From positions 1 through 64,000 of the forward strand of contig UZAN01039465.1 of NCBI GenBank assembly GCA_900618425.1: a stretch of DNA of 64,000 nt, in the 5' to 3' direction. Numbering within the stretch: the stretch's first letter is position 1; every line of letters begins with the position of its first letter. Both the position numbers and the translations under genes were made by a program. The notes beneath the pieces are model-generated. The model ran no database searches, had not been told where the DNA came from, and saw nothing but the letters and a program-made list of their open reading frames with translations. The stretch is from Echinostoma caproni. Lineage: Eukaryota > Platyhelminthes > Trematoda > Plagiorchiida > Echinostomatidae. This document shows positions 25,201-36,962 of the stretch, in pieces.

Positions 25201-28200
25201 GCTAATGCACTCATTAGGAATTAATCCAGGATCCTGTTTCGATGTCTTCACTACACGATGGTAATTTATTCATCGCATTTATATCTATAAGCCCCGAAAA
25301 TAACATACTTTCTAACTTTTACCGAACTGTGTTCTGCTGAATTTACACTCCAGCTTCTTTCTTGGATTAAAGATAACAGAGTACAACAAAACTGGACTAC
25401 TTTTTGCCCCAGGATAGGTATATCTAGCAATTCGTATTAGTGCTCACGCTAGTTGGCTAATAGGTCCTAATCGAATCAAGTGCCTGCTTTCCTATTGGGA
25501 ATAATTTATTGGGTTGACGGACACCAGTCACCGTGTGTGTGTGTCTGTTTGCAGACTCAATTCATCGCTAGTCGAAGCGTCGTTGATCAGGGTTGTAGAA
25601 AAAAAAGAAAAATTATTCACATTCAATCGCTTTTTTACTCATCAATTCACCTTGGATGCATTTGTTCGAGGAAGAAAGTTGTTTTCCTTTGGTGCGCCAC
25701 TCCCACGGCAATTGACAGTGATTTCTATTCTAATAATCATCAGTGATGTTTGGGAATTTGATACTTCTTAGAGAGGATTTCGTTCATTTTGCTGCCAATC
25801 ACAGGGAATGGCATAAAATATTCGGAGTTTTGATCGATTATCACTGATAGAGAAAAGTAATGATGATGATATTTCGGACTAAATCAGGGTATACATAATT
25901 TATTAACTTATCTTTGCTGGTTTTTCTATTTGAATTTTGCCAAATTATTACCCTGAACGTAGTCAATGAAGTACCATCCACTGTGGCAAAATCAACATAT
26001 ATTTGGCAATAGGTTGTATTTGGTCTTCAAAACAAGGCTTTTAAACACGTTTTTAGCATCTTTGTACGTGGACTAGTATTTCTTTCAGCTTACCGACAAT
26101 CTTCACACCCTACATACATAATCTGGGAAGAACCAGAATGCAAACGCAGTATTAAAAATCGATTCTCGTAGCTCGGTAAAACTGAATTCTATTTCACCTG
26201 TTCGCCGAGCTTGGCAATTTGTTTGAAAAGTTTCATCGCCAGCCGAAGTGACATCATCAGTGCTTGTGAAGTGGCAGTCTTCTGCTTGTATCCGTTCGTT
26301 TATAAATGTGTTTTTCTCCACCGATCAATTTTGTCCCTTGTTCTCACTGTGCTCGACAGGGTTTGCCGTTAAACTGATATGCCGTTAAACGCCTTTAAAC
26401 CTAGTAAGTTTGTCAGTCAATCACTCTGTAGGTTGCTGAATTTGTGAATCTCATTTTCACAGTGAACTCCTCCTCGTGAACAAGATCAGGAGGGCTAATA
26501 ACTGAAACGAGAGACAGAAACATTTAAACCTACGAAAAAAGAGGAACGATTTACGGTTTGAGTTCAGCAAGATAATCTGTTCATTAAGAAAGTTGGATGG
26601 TGGTGATCCGGTCTGAATTTGTATTTTGTGGCGTTGCACATTACTCTGATAGATACGTTTCGAAACGTAACAAACTAGAAGTAAAGAATGTTTTGCTATA
26701 TTTAGAGGTGTTGACGGTCTACACGTATATTTCGTTTTGAGCAAGATCAAACATGAAGAGCAATAAACGAGTGTTGCCTGTCAATATAAGGTAACCAGGA
26801 AGCTTTTGCTCGTACTGTAAGCCTTTCAGCAATCTTAGTTAGATTGTCTGCTTTCTGTTAGCTAAGGTTTAGTCGTTTTTCCTCAAGTAAAAAATCAATG
26901 TTATCTATGGTATTGCTCTTCATACTTCTCAGTACAGTCAAAACGTTCAAGTGTCGTGTAACTTACCCAGTCTCTCTGGAGCAGTACACAGCTCTGTTCT
27001 ATGCAACAGGAACTATCAAAAGCTGTGCATTTAAGATATCACTTTTTCATGCACTGCTCACATCTGGTTTCCGAGTTTGTATTATTTATTTTGTTTAACG
27101 GTCTGTTAGTAATCTCGCCAGTCGGTTTTGTGTACTGCAATAATTGGTTAGTCCGGGAGAGTTACTTCCCATATTAAATTTTTCTGTGTCCCTTTTCATC
27201 CCACTGGGAGAGTAACTAAGATTCTCAACGTTTTCGTAATCTTATTCAGCGCATACCGACTAAACCTTTTGAGAAACAAAGCGGATATTTTGTACTTCAT
27301 TTATTGTGAAGTCCATTGAAACACAATTCATGTTTGAAACTCAGAGTTCCGGAATATCGCTCTGGTGGGTTGTTTCCGAAATGTTTCTCGTTTTTACTTT
27401 CAAGAGAACATTTTTTGTTTCCTCAGTGACATTGAATTAGTTTTGATAGTGATCTAAGTCTGACAGAAGACCGAGGCTAGGGGAACCTTTTGATTTCCTT
27501 CTTTTCAGTTTCACTTAAATTACTGTCGTATTCCTCAAAGCTGTAGACACATGCACGATGCAGCTGCTATTATTAAAATTAGATTGAACAGATCATGGGT
27601 ACTCGTTACTTATAATCAACTTTTGAGAATTGAAACTGGAAGAATAATGTTTGCCCAAACCTTCTTATTTAAATGAGTGATTTAGGAAAATCCACTTTCG
27701 ATCAGGAAACAGTCGAAAACTTGAACCCATTATCAGGTACGTATGTATGCGAAACATTGCGACAACTTCCATGTATGACTAAGTATACCTTGATATAAAA
27801 TCAACTACAATAACCATCCGGTAACATCAGTAGCGGTGAATCCAGGAGCCGATCATAGTCAGTTGTAGATATGCGGATCTGCGAGTGGCAAGAAGGCGAG
27901 ACGATTATAGAACACTGAAACTTCTAGCATAACGCGGCTTGTAACACATGCTTACTTGATGTGGTGTCAACTAATGGTTATCATATACCTATGTTATTAA
28001 GATATATGTGTTTCTTGGTACCAAACTTGATTTTGAAAATCAATAATATCACTGAATGAGTAGCAGGACGCTGGTATGAAATTTGCTTTTATTCAGAAGT
28101 GCTGATTCAAATATTTATTGTGTGCATTTTCATACCGAATCGAATGTGACTGATTTCATTATCTATGGAGAAAACCTGCAGGGTATACCGATCAGCTCTT

Positions 28201-29104
28201 CGAATCAAGCTTTGGTGATGCACTTGGAAGCCATTTTGATGATACATCTAAGCCGATCTCTTGCTTGTGCGTCTAATCAAAGTTTGAATAGGCATTTTTG
28301 TGATTTAAATAAGTAACTGAAATCTTTAAAACTGCTTTTTTTCTCCATGTCATGATATATTTTAAATGAATTGAATTAATAACTATGACTAAATGTTTCA
28401 AAGTGCCTCCCAATCCGCCTAGTTATCATTTATATGAACGGCTGTAGAGCGTTTTCCATCTGATCTTTGTGTCCTACTTTTATCAAGGGATATCAGTGAA
28501 TCACGTGTCTATCTTTCATCGCTGATCACTATCACTTATCCCTTAGATAGTGAACCAAAGTTTTTAGGCTCATCAAAACGCTAATACTTAGTGAGTCTTC
28601 TTCGCGCATTTTTTGTATGACACACAGCCCTTCCTCATTGCCATAATATGCTACAGTAAGACCTGTCTAGGTGAGTTTGTAATATCGATCCCGCCAAGAT
28701 ATCTGTTATCTAGTATTATGGATGGCAATGAGTTCTTTTATTGCAAAATAGAAGTAGACGTTCAAGAACGGTTGAATGTGTTCTCATTTTCATTATTAGC
28801 TTTTTGTTGAGATCAAAATAACAGTCTAATTGCAAGGCCAAGCAGATGAGTGAAGAGTGAAGGAATGTTCACTGAGTGTTTTCTATGCTGGTTATACACA
28901 TAAGGGCAGTTAGTTTATCGTTGTCTTTGATTGGATTTCACAGCCTAGATTGAGACGCCTGTTAACCAGTGCTGAGCAGGTATCACGGATCCGGTATTGC
29001 GATGAGTTTGCCGAGGAGTTGACTGACATGAAATGCACATAGAGTTTTCACAATGAATGCATGGAAAATGAGTTCCTTGAGCTTCAGTTTCCCATCGATT
29101 AGCG
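22219..29104. other. Long non-coding stretch, nothing recognised
   Basis: About 6.9 kb of AT-rich sequence. A GC-richer patch at about 22800-22960 and another at about 24010-24190 have no partner in the window. A short (GT)n lies at about 25532-25545. No frame carries a recognisable domain. Confidence 0.45.
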
Positions 29105-29190
29105 TTGGTAGTGGCCCGGTGGTAAAGTAAGATTTACCTCAGTTGATCCACTGAAGGTCCCAATTGGAATCACTGAGAGAAAATTTCACT
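29105..29190 (+). mobile_element. Possible SINE-B head cut by an assembly gap
   Basis: GTAGTGGCCCGGTGGTAAAG resembles the A-box end of SINE-B (compare GTGGTAGCCCGATAGTAACG at 21478), and CCAATTGGAATCACTGAG is a weak match to the B-box block. The rest would fall in the gap that begins at 29191, so the assignment is tentative. Confidence 0.35.
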
Positions 29191-29823
29191 NNNNNNNNNN
29201 NNNNNNNNNNNNNNNNNNNNNNNNNNNNNNNNNNNNNNNNNNNNNNNNNNNNNNNNNNNNNNNNNNNNNNNNNNNNNNNNNNNNNNNNNNNNNNNNNNNN
29301 NNNNNNNNNNNNNNNNNNNNNNNNNNNNNNNNNNNNNNNNNNNNNNNNNNNNNNNNNNNNNNNNNNNNNNNNNNNNNNNNNNNNNNNNNNNNNNNNNNNN
29401 NNNNNNNNNNNNNNNNNNNNNNNNNNNNNNNNNNNNNNNNNNNNNNNNNNNNNNNNNNNNNNNNNNNNNNNNNNNNNNNNNNNNNNNNNNNNNNNNNNNN
29501 NNNNNNNNNNNNNNNNNNNNNNNNNNNNNNNNNNNNNNNNNNNNNNNNNNNNNNNNNNNNNNNNNNNNNNNNNNNNNNNNNNNNNNNNNNNNNNNNNNNN
29601 NNNNNNNNNNNNNNNNNNNNNNNNNNNNNNNNNNNNNNNNNNNNNNNNNNNNNNNNNNNNNNNNNNNNNNNNNNNNNNNNNNNNNNNNNNNNNNNNNNNN
29701 NNNNNNNNNNNNNNNNNNNNNNNNNNNNNNNNNNNNNNNNNNNNNNNNNNNNNNNNNNNNNNNNNNNNNNNNNNNNNNNNNNNNNNNNNNNNNNNNNNNN
29801 NNNNNNNNNNNNNNNNNNNNNNN
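29191..29823. other. Assembly gap (633 N)
   Basis: Unsequenced bases. Reading frames reported through it are artefacts. The gap starts within a possible SINE-B copy, so a repeat-induced assembly break is likely. Confidence 0.97.
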
Positions 29824-32800
29824 TGACTGCAGTCACGTGAGGTAATTGAAAAATGTTCAAACTAGGGTAGAAAATTTGATTTTATCTACCGGCATTTGTG
29901 CTTTGCTGCAAGGCGTTTTCGTGTAGATTACGAGTTATCATATGTGCTATTTTGTTAGGTAATTATTGCAAACATAGTTGAAATTCACGCTTCGGGGAGC
30001 AAAGTGTTCGCCACTTTAAATAATCGCTTATTAAACAATCCATATCCAGGATATATTCGACTATTCGCAAGACCAAACTGAGCTTATTCACATAATCTAA
30101 TCAAGTGAATCAGAGTAAAGAGCACCTAAGAAATACAATTGTGATCTGTTCAAAGATAAAGAATTACATACATTTTGCACGACCTGACTAAATCGACCAC
30201 GAACTTGATAAGCACTCATCACAAATAACACAGGAGTAATTTACAGCAAAGTATTACAGAGATTTAATTGCAATCCACAAAATAAGCTTGCAAGCAGACT
30301 CAAAGGGATAGGATCAGGAAAGTGAGATGTGCCCTTGGTGGATTCGCTATTACTGCTTGGGATTTAGCTGAAGGCTTAAACGTTTGACCTCAACCATCGT
30401 CACTCGGCTTTGATCATTGCAGAAAAATAGTACATATAATAAAGAGTGTCTTAACGTACTTCATCGACAAAACTCGCTGGGCTTGGGTTTCTGGTTCCCA
30501 CAACTCAACAGTAGGCCATCATGGATATGGGATTACTTTGTCTGCTTTGTGTTAAAAATAGTCCAATGTGCTCGTTCAAGAACATGCCCGATTCAGCTGA
30601 ATCACTTATGTTTGAATTACTCTGACACAAAATTGAAGGTGATAATGTAAACTCCACCAAGTTTATGCCATCCAAAAAATAACAAATAAACTAAAAGTTT
30701 ATTGTCCATTCTCAACACATTGGATGACAAGCTGCATTTCCTGTCATCACATTCATATTTATGAGAGGGGAAATAAATGTATCAATATTCAAAGTTTCCT
30801 CGAAAGTGCACAACTCGGTTGTCGGCTGTGGCTTCGTCTCACATATGCTCATTTGTCGGTCTGTTTTATATCCCTTTGTTCGACTTGCTCCGAACGCATA
30901 CTTTCTGCATAAAGTTCTAATTATCAAGAATGTTTATATTTTGTTCAGAAAGGCTTTACATATCCGTTCCATCTGAAAATCATAGATATCTTAGTTCCGA
31001 TGATTAGCTGTTGAGAACCGCAATTTAATGAACTTTAAATTATTGTCTGAAGTTAGAGATGTTGATGTATACTGCTCGTTTCCATTAGTGCATCTCCATT
31101 TGCGGAGAACCTAATTATTTATTCTCTTTGGATCTAATATCATGGCGGTTAGAAACAAGATCGAATTCTGTGCAATTCTTTATCACCATTCACACATACG
31201 AATGTGGTCTCGGCTGTGAATTGCAACAGATTCACAACAAAGCCCAGTGGAAGTTCATCAAATACCTTCCACCACTCCTATAATCGATTCCTGTTTGAAA
31301 GAACTAAAGCAGGACAAAATCAAGTCCACTGGTTGTTGAACTTCGTATGGAATCGCAAAACACATTGTAGAAGTAATCGATTTTTATAGGTTGGGTTCTC
31401 CTTTTACGGCATACTGCTACATGACGAACTTCCTTTAAGGTCAAAGATCAGGTTAAAAACTCTTATAGTATCGATTTTAGTATTGGGGTCTTCTAACCGA
31501 TGTGGGACAACGCTCAAATGAACAAACTAATTGTATAGTACTGATTTCTGTTTCTCGTCCTGTGAAATTCTGACCGCCTCCGTTAGTTTCACTTATTGCT
31601 TCTCTAAAGATCTTCAGTTCGAAAAGCACTGTTGTGTTTAGTGATCAAACCTCTTCCCCACCAGCAGTCACTAGCAGCATATCTGTTTCTGAAATGCCAA
31701 ACCGTTCACGAAGAGAGTAAAGAACGTTCTCATACATTTATCGTCACATTTTCAGTGCAATTTTATTTACTATTCTTTATTTTACTTTCTAGGTCGAATG
31801 GCGCGAAGGGAGGGAGAGTGCGATTCCCAACGGAGTGAATTAAAAGCTTCTAAATACTTGAATTCTTAGTCCTCACTTTCTGAATATTGCATAGTATGTG
31901 ACGTCTGATTACTCGCTCCCAAGATTAAACCAACGTAGTAAACCCCACGAACTACGATGGGTAATGACTTTGTCGATTGTTGCATACCTCAGAGTGTTCG
32001 TTGAAAATACAATTGAAGAGAAATAAAAAAAAACGAACAAATTAACAACGAAACGATCAAATGGATGGCACCGACGCCGATTCCGGGCGTCAATGAACAA
32101 AATTCGTTTTAAACTTTTGTTTATTTGCGCGCGTGCACCGTAGATTTTATGCGGGCTTCCTCGCTCTCTCTTGTAGTCACTCTCATTTCACATAAATGTT
32201 TGTATTGGCGAGAGAGAGAGAGAGCGAGCGCGAGAAACGGAACCTATGGGGTTGTGCTGCGGCTCCAGGAACGATGATGAAAGCCACATGCCGGTTTGTG
32301 TACCGATGTTTACATCCACGGCATATATAAACACACTTTTGTCCATGCCCTGGTTTCTCGTGTGAAACAGCCAAGTGTAAAGCTCGTGAACTGAAACTAA
32401 TCAATACAGCTAGCTGGTACCCTCAGTAAAACATGCGTAAATCATTTCAGCCGCTCTAATGTTGGGAATTGTTCGGTTCGAGCTGCTTTTTTCAGTGATT
32501 CCACCTTCTTGGCTAATTGCATAACGTTTTGGTTTACTTTGCAACCTGTCCAAAATTTAAACTGTTTAAGTCCGAGAAGCGGGGTAAAAATTGCGCATAC
32601 GGTAACTAGCGCCGGGGCGGCGAGGTGAATAGAGGAATGTACACTATTTAACCTGATTTAGTGAAGGTCTCAGAGAAGCATTGTAGATTTTAGTAAAAAT
32701 TCCATATCGCATTCATCAACTCCAACTTATAATGTGAAACTATTATGTCTATATATTTGATAATTTATAATTGTGTGTATTTATTCCTTCAGCGTTTCCC

Positions 32801-33278
32801 GCCTCACGAAACATGCAGGGTTATTTAATAGTACTGCGAGAATAGATCTAGTTTCCGTTGATTACGTTACACGAAATGTTGTTAAATAATTGGTTTTTAA
32901 ATCACTTTTATGAATAGTAATTAACTGGTACAAAAAGCATGCAGCTGCCATCTAGATAACAACACCTGGTCTTAAAATTATATTTTATATTTTGACTCAC
33001 GATTGTAAACATATTAGGATTTAGCTCAATGTTGAGACAATATTTACATGTTTAATCGCAGGAGGTACAAACAGTCTAACTTTCGTGGTTTGATGAATTT
33101 TGATTATAACACGTATGATAACATTAACTCAGTGTATTGTGTCCTTTGTGACACTAGTCGTACACTAATCTGCGAACACAACAGTATCTAGTTATTAGGC
33201 CTTTTTCATAACTTACGTTAATTGAGATATACACGCATCAGGTGGTGCATTTTATTCTTATTGGTGACAAAACTGCTT
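29824..33278. other. Non-coding stretch with a short GA run
   Basis: AT-rich sequence without coding motifs. A (GA)n run with GAGCGAGCGCGAG lies at about 32209-32235. No similarity to the CR1, PLE or SINE units of this window is visible. Confidence 0.45.
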
Positions 33279-33580
33279 CCCATTGACCCTGTAGCTCAGG
33301 TGTAAGGGTTTGAAGTCCCAGTCTGAAAGTTTGTGGTTCGAGTCCTGAGAGGGAAACAAAAATTACGCACTGCTGACGAGTCCCAAACAGGACGAAACAG
33401 CTGTCCAGTACTCTTCGTCGGTTATCGCCAACATTTCCACCGCATCTAAATGCATTCAAAAATAAGGGAATTATTAATCTTCCAATCCGGTACCACGTCC
33501 TCATGCAACATAATGAAGCGGTTATAAAAATACACGTGTTGTCAAAATTAAGATTAAAAGATCATAGTCATAGTCAAAGC
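33279..33580 (+). mobile_element. SINE-A copy 2 (tRNA-derived SINE)
   Basis: The A box (GTAGCTCAGGTGTAAGG, 33291-33307) and B box (GGTTCGAGTCC, about 33336) are both close to the Pol III consensus. The body shares AAACAGGACGAAACAGC and GTCCAGTACTCTTCG with copy 1. The 3' end has AAGATTAAAAGATCAT followed by AGTCATAGTCA, a short tandem tail typical of LINE-primed insertions. It is the best-preserved member in this window. The progenitor tRNA was not identified. Confidence 0.76.
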
Positions 33581-34169
33581 CAGTTTTATTATGGACGATC
33601 TAACTAAGCTAACGCTTATTATATATCATAGAATTTTTGCGGAATGTTCCGGACAACTTTACGAACAGAAAATAATAATAATATGCATTGTCACTCATGG
33701 ATTTTGATATGTTATGTGTTCCAATGTTTTATCAAGCTGTGATTCGAATAATTTAACTGTAGGAGCACATAACATAGAATGCAAGAGAATTGCATACACC
33801 GCACACTGTAACCGCAGCTCAGTGATGCCGGTTATTTCGGTAACTTTTCTGGGTCCTCAGCTTCCATGAATTTCCTTCGTTATGCTTATTTTAAAATAAA
33901 GTCTACACAGAACGGCAAGGGTGNGAATTTCAAGATTAGGCTTAATCAGTTCAACTTGTTTTAGAGCCCTGGATGACGCTCGGGCACAGTGGATGGAACA
34001 TCCTACGTTCTCCCTAATTATAACTCCTCTATCTCTTTCATCAGTAGCATGCGGTAGTATTTGAATCTCAAAATTTTAGAGAAACGTGTCTTGAAACGTT
34101 GAATTCAATGTCATTGGTGATTGATCACTAATGGACTAAATTGATTGTTTCTTGGATTGCCAAATACTA
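33581..34169. other. Non-coding stretch next to the CR1-C fossil
   Basis: AT-rich, with one ambiguous base at 33924. It may hold the eroded C-terminal and 3' untranslated part of the minus-strand CR1-C element that becomes readable from about 34190, but I could not follow that homology here. Confidence 0.35.
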
Positions 34170-35286
34170 CTGTGGATGTGTTACTGTTCTCTAGATTTTA
34201 TCCTCTTCCTCAAAAAGTAGTGTATTTGGCCCAAATATCTGTGGTATATCCCGGCACGAATTCTTGTAGAACTCTCGTACAACGGTGATAGATTCAGAAA
34301 ATAAATCGCAAGCACGAACTACCATAGTTCTTTGTCGGAGAAACTCCGCGACTCGGTCGAGAACCAAGCATTTTGCTTCATAATAACAGTTTTTGCTGTA
34401 AAATTTGGTGTTTTATTCGATCAAATGCTTTGAAAGTCCAAATAAATTATGTTCACTGGCTCATCTGCAACGGCGGATTTTGTCCACTCATCCTGTGCAA
34501 GAAAAAAATATGTTGCATGGACGTTTGTGCTGAACGCGAAACAAAGTCTCGCCTCTCCAGATAGTCCATCAACAGATCTCCCACACTAGCTGCCATGACT
34601 TTTGACAGTTTTGTAAGAAGTGTAACATGGCTGGAGTTGGCGAGATCAATAGGAGAGAGCCTCCTTTGTAAATGAGCAACATCACCCTTTCTTTTCATGA
34701 CCGTGGAATTATCGCCTTGTTGAACATCCAGCCAGAGGTTCTCATGTCATTGGCTAGTGAGATGAGAGTTCAAGGATGCATGTTTTCTACGCCTGAGAAT
34801 ACATTCTTACTCAAGGTTAGTAGTTTTACTCTCACTATTTCATCGTCGAAAGCCATATAAGCCAGTGACCGATATGGTATACAGAGTAGCATACTTGGAA
34901 TCTGTAATTCTTTTCGTGTTGTTGCAGTAAATACCTGATCGAACTGGGTTTGGAGGAATTTTGCTGGTTCGAGCTTAGTAGACGAAACATGTCCAGACGG
35001 TCTCAATGCTGGTATTACGCATTTCCTCTTTCTTGTAGTGTTGATCTTTATAAAGCAGTTTTGTATTATAAATGAATTTTTAAACCAGGGTTTCTTGGTA
35101 TATTAGTTTGTCCTCTCGCACAAACCTGGTACACTGGTTTCGCAGTGGGGCATAATTATTCCGAGCTTCGACAGATGAATATTTTCTTTACTCTCGCCAG
35201 GAAAAACCTCTTTACTCCATCCAGTTCTTTGTTCAGCTCCGAATTGATGATTATCCCACTTTTAGATTAGGCAGAAGTTGAGTAAT
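34170..35286 (-). pseudogene. CR1-C: C-terminal half (linker and RT) of a CR1-type LINE, interrupted by a PLE
   Basis: On the minus strand the blocks follow CR1-A (44840-47556) in order. KLLYK-type and FLQTQFDQVFT residues come first. Next are FDDEIVRVKLLTLSKN (34790-34860), LIYKGG and TLLTKLSKVMAASV (about 34600-34690). DEWTK and IIYLDF (RT motif A, about 34432-34480) follow, then a block ending in FGPNTLLFEEEDKI (about 34195-34235), where the FADD catalytic box of CR1-A has decayed. Frames shift repeatedly and several stops are present, so this is a dead copy. The homology runs to position 35286, where it stops abruptly at the left inverted repeat of the PLE, at the residues matching YSTG of CR1-A. 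The N-terminal half resumes at 36963. Confidence 0.8.
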
Positions 35287-35441
35287 ACACTGTGGCGAAC
35301 AAAGCGTGTTTTCGATAACTTCCTCCCCGGGCTAATACAGTTATATATGCGGTTCAAAATTATCAAATTGGTGCAATGGTCAAATGTGATGAATAGAATT
35401 GATTGATTTTGATGTTTTTATGCGTGGTTTGGAAATGAGAG
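35287..35441 (+). repeat. PLE-1 left inverted terminal repeat
   Basis: Starts ACACTGTGGCGAAC and contains TTTTCGATAACTTCCTCC, GGGCTAATACAGTTATATAT and TTTTTATGCGTGGTTTGG. It is the reverse complement of 36820-36962 with scattered substitutions and one roughly 10-base length difference near the middle. It corresponds to the inverted 'pLTR' of PLEs. Confidence 0.88.
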
Positions 35442-35457
35442 GATGGTTTCCTTGTAG

Positions 35458-36886
35458 GTGACTGCATTGTTTACAAACGTGCCACTTTCGGAAGCAATAA
35501 CATACCTATGTGACTATATCAGAGAGAATGAGATCAATATTTGCATCCCAGTGGATAAGTTAAAAGAGTTATTATTTTGTTGCACATACAACATACAGTT
35601 GGGCTTTAACGGAGAGATCTACCGTCAAACGGACGGTGTTGCTATGGGATCACCACTTGGACCTGTATCAGCTGATATATTTGTTGTCAAACTGGAAAAT
35701 GGGGTCTTACAAAACACAATAAGAAGTTTGCCATTCCACTGTCATTATGTGGAGGATTTTTCATCTTGATCGAAAATTAGAGGCAAATAGATCCGCTTGT
35801 AAACGTCCTTAGTAATGCCCACACCGCCTGCAGTTTTACTTCCGAATAAGAACTGCGAGATAACTTTTACTTTCTAGATGTTAAGCTTCTAAGATGCCAG
35901 TGGAGCGTGATAAAACGCTCTGTTTACCGCAGATCAACTTGGACTGGGCAAACTTTAATTTTTCCAGTTTTGTGCCTCCGAAGCTCAAACGAAACCTAGT
36001 CCAAACCCTTGCGTTTCAAGCAAGCAGAATTCTCTCAGCAGACTGTTTACCTTAGGAACTGGAAAGTATAAAGCCTACATTATTTGACAATGGCTATCCG
36101 GAGCGATTCGTTCTGAAGAATTTGACAGAACGGCCGCGGAGAGTACCACTGACAACAAAGGAAATAAAAGAACTCTTCATAAAACTACCTTCTAAAGGAG
36201 ATTTGAAGTATGAGTTAGTGAGACGCTGGTTAGAAGAGGCTATCACTCGTACTTTTCCTGCTGCAACGCTACGTACTCAATTCACAAGCCGGCGAATGAT
36301 CTCCGTAAATCTTAAAGACACATTACCTATCCTCTCCTCATCTATGATCATTTATCACTTTCGTTGCTCATGTTTCGCAAGTTATGTAGGAAGAACGATC
36401 AGGCAACTGTCTCAAAGAATCAAGGAGCACAAACCAGCGTGGCTGAGTAGGGGCATAAGGAAAACGATTACAAGTGCGGTGGTAGACCACTTTGCAGACA
36501 TGAGGTATCAAGCAAACGATGACGCTTTCAAGGTGATCTACCAAGTATCAGCAAACCCATCAAAAGCTGTTCGTCAACGACACCTTGCCACAGCTGAGGC
36601 GGTGGCTATTCACCTACTCAATCCATCCCTTAGTTCTCGAAAACGATTTATGAAGTCACTTCCCTTACCTTGGCCTCAACCTGACATAGTCGACCGAAAC
36701 GAGCGTGACCTTCGTCACGGCCAAGGGACGCAGCGCGGAGATGGAACAGGTCAATCTATCCACCGACTTTCAACATTTCCGAACCATACAACAATAACAA
36801 TAACAGTGAAAAAACACTACTCTTTCATTTCCAAACCACGCATAAAAACATCACAGTCATCCCATTTGACTATCACACTAATTTGA
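35458..36886 (+). pseudogene. PLE reverse transcriptase and GIY-YIG endonuclease, broken
   Basis: The reading starts at RT motif A (TALFTNVPLSEAI, 35461 on); a TAG immediately upstream and no ATG show that the N-terminus is missing. GEIYRQTDGVAMGSPLGP follows (the Q--G--MGSPLGP block), then HYVEDF in place of the usual YVDD catalytic box. Stops and frameshifts affect 35767-36055, where YRRSTWTGQ (the 'VYRK-T-TG' block) is still legible. From 36056 a frame stays open to 36886, with NGYPERFVLKN and the GIY-YIG domain. Numbering from 36122 (residue 1), it shows IYHF with Y78, SYVGRT with Y88, R99 and E102-H103. The frame ends inside the right terminal repeat. The endonuclease part could fold; the RT cannot be active. 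Confidence 0.85.
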
Positions 36887-36962
36887 TAATTTTAAACCAC
36901 ATATATAACTGTATTAGCCCGAGGAGGAAGTTATCGAAAACAAGCTTCGTTCGCTACAGTGT
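36820..36962 (-). repeat. PLE-1 right inverted terminal repeat
   Basis: Inverted partner of 35287-35441, ending GTTCGCTACAGTGT. It contains the last codons and the stop of the GIY-YIG frame (stop ends at 36886). Outside it, TTTTCTTAATG is directly repeated twice, which may be part of a target duplication or old CR1 sequence. Confidence 0.86.

Larger units (their letters stand above)
35287..36962 (+). mobile_element. Penelope-like element PLE-1 nested in CR1-C
   Basis: A 1,676-bp element delimited by inverted repeats (35287-35441 and 36820-36962). It encodes the second half of a PLE-type reverse transcriptase and a GIY-YIG endonuclease, the two hallmark domains of Penelope-like elements. The RT begins at motif A directly after the left repeat, so the element is truncated at its 5' end. 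An inverted copy of the terminal sequence is joined there, an arrangement well known for PLEs. Both flanks belong to one minus-strand CR1-type element, which shows that the PLE inserted into it. RT frameshifts and stops make it non-autonomous. Confidence 0.85.

Noticed and set aside
29164..29860. Frames of more than 200 codons on both strands
   Set aside because: They consist almost entirely of N from the assembly gap.
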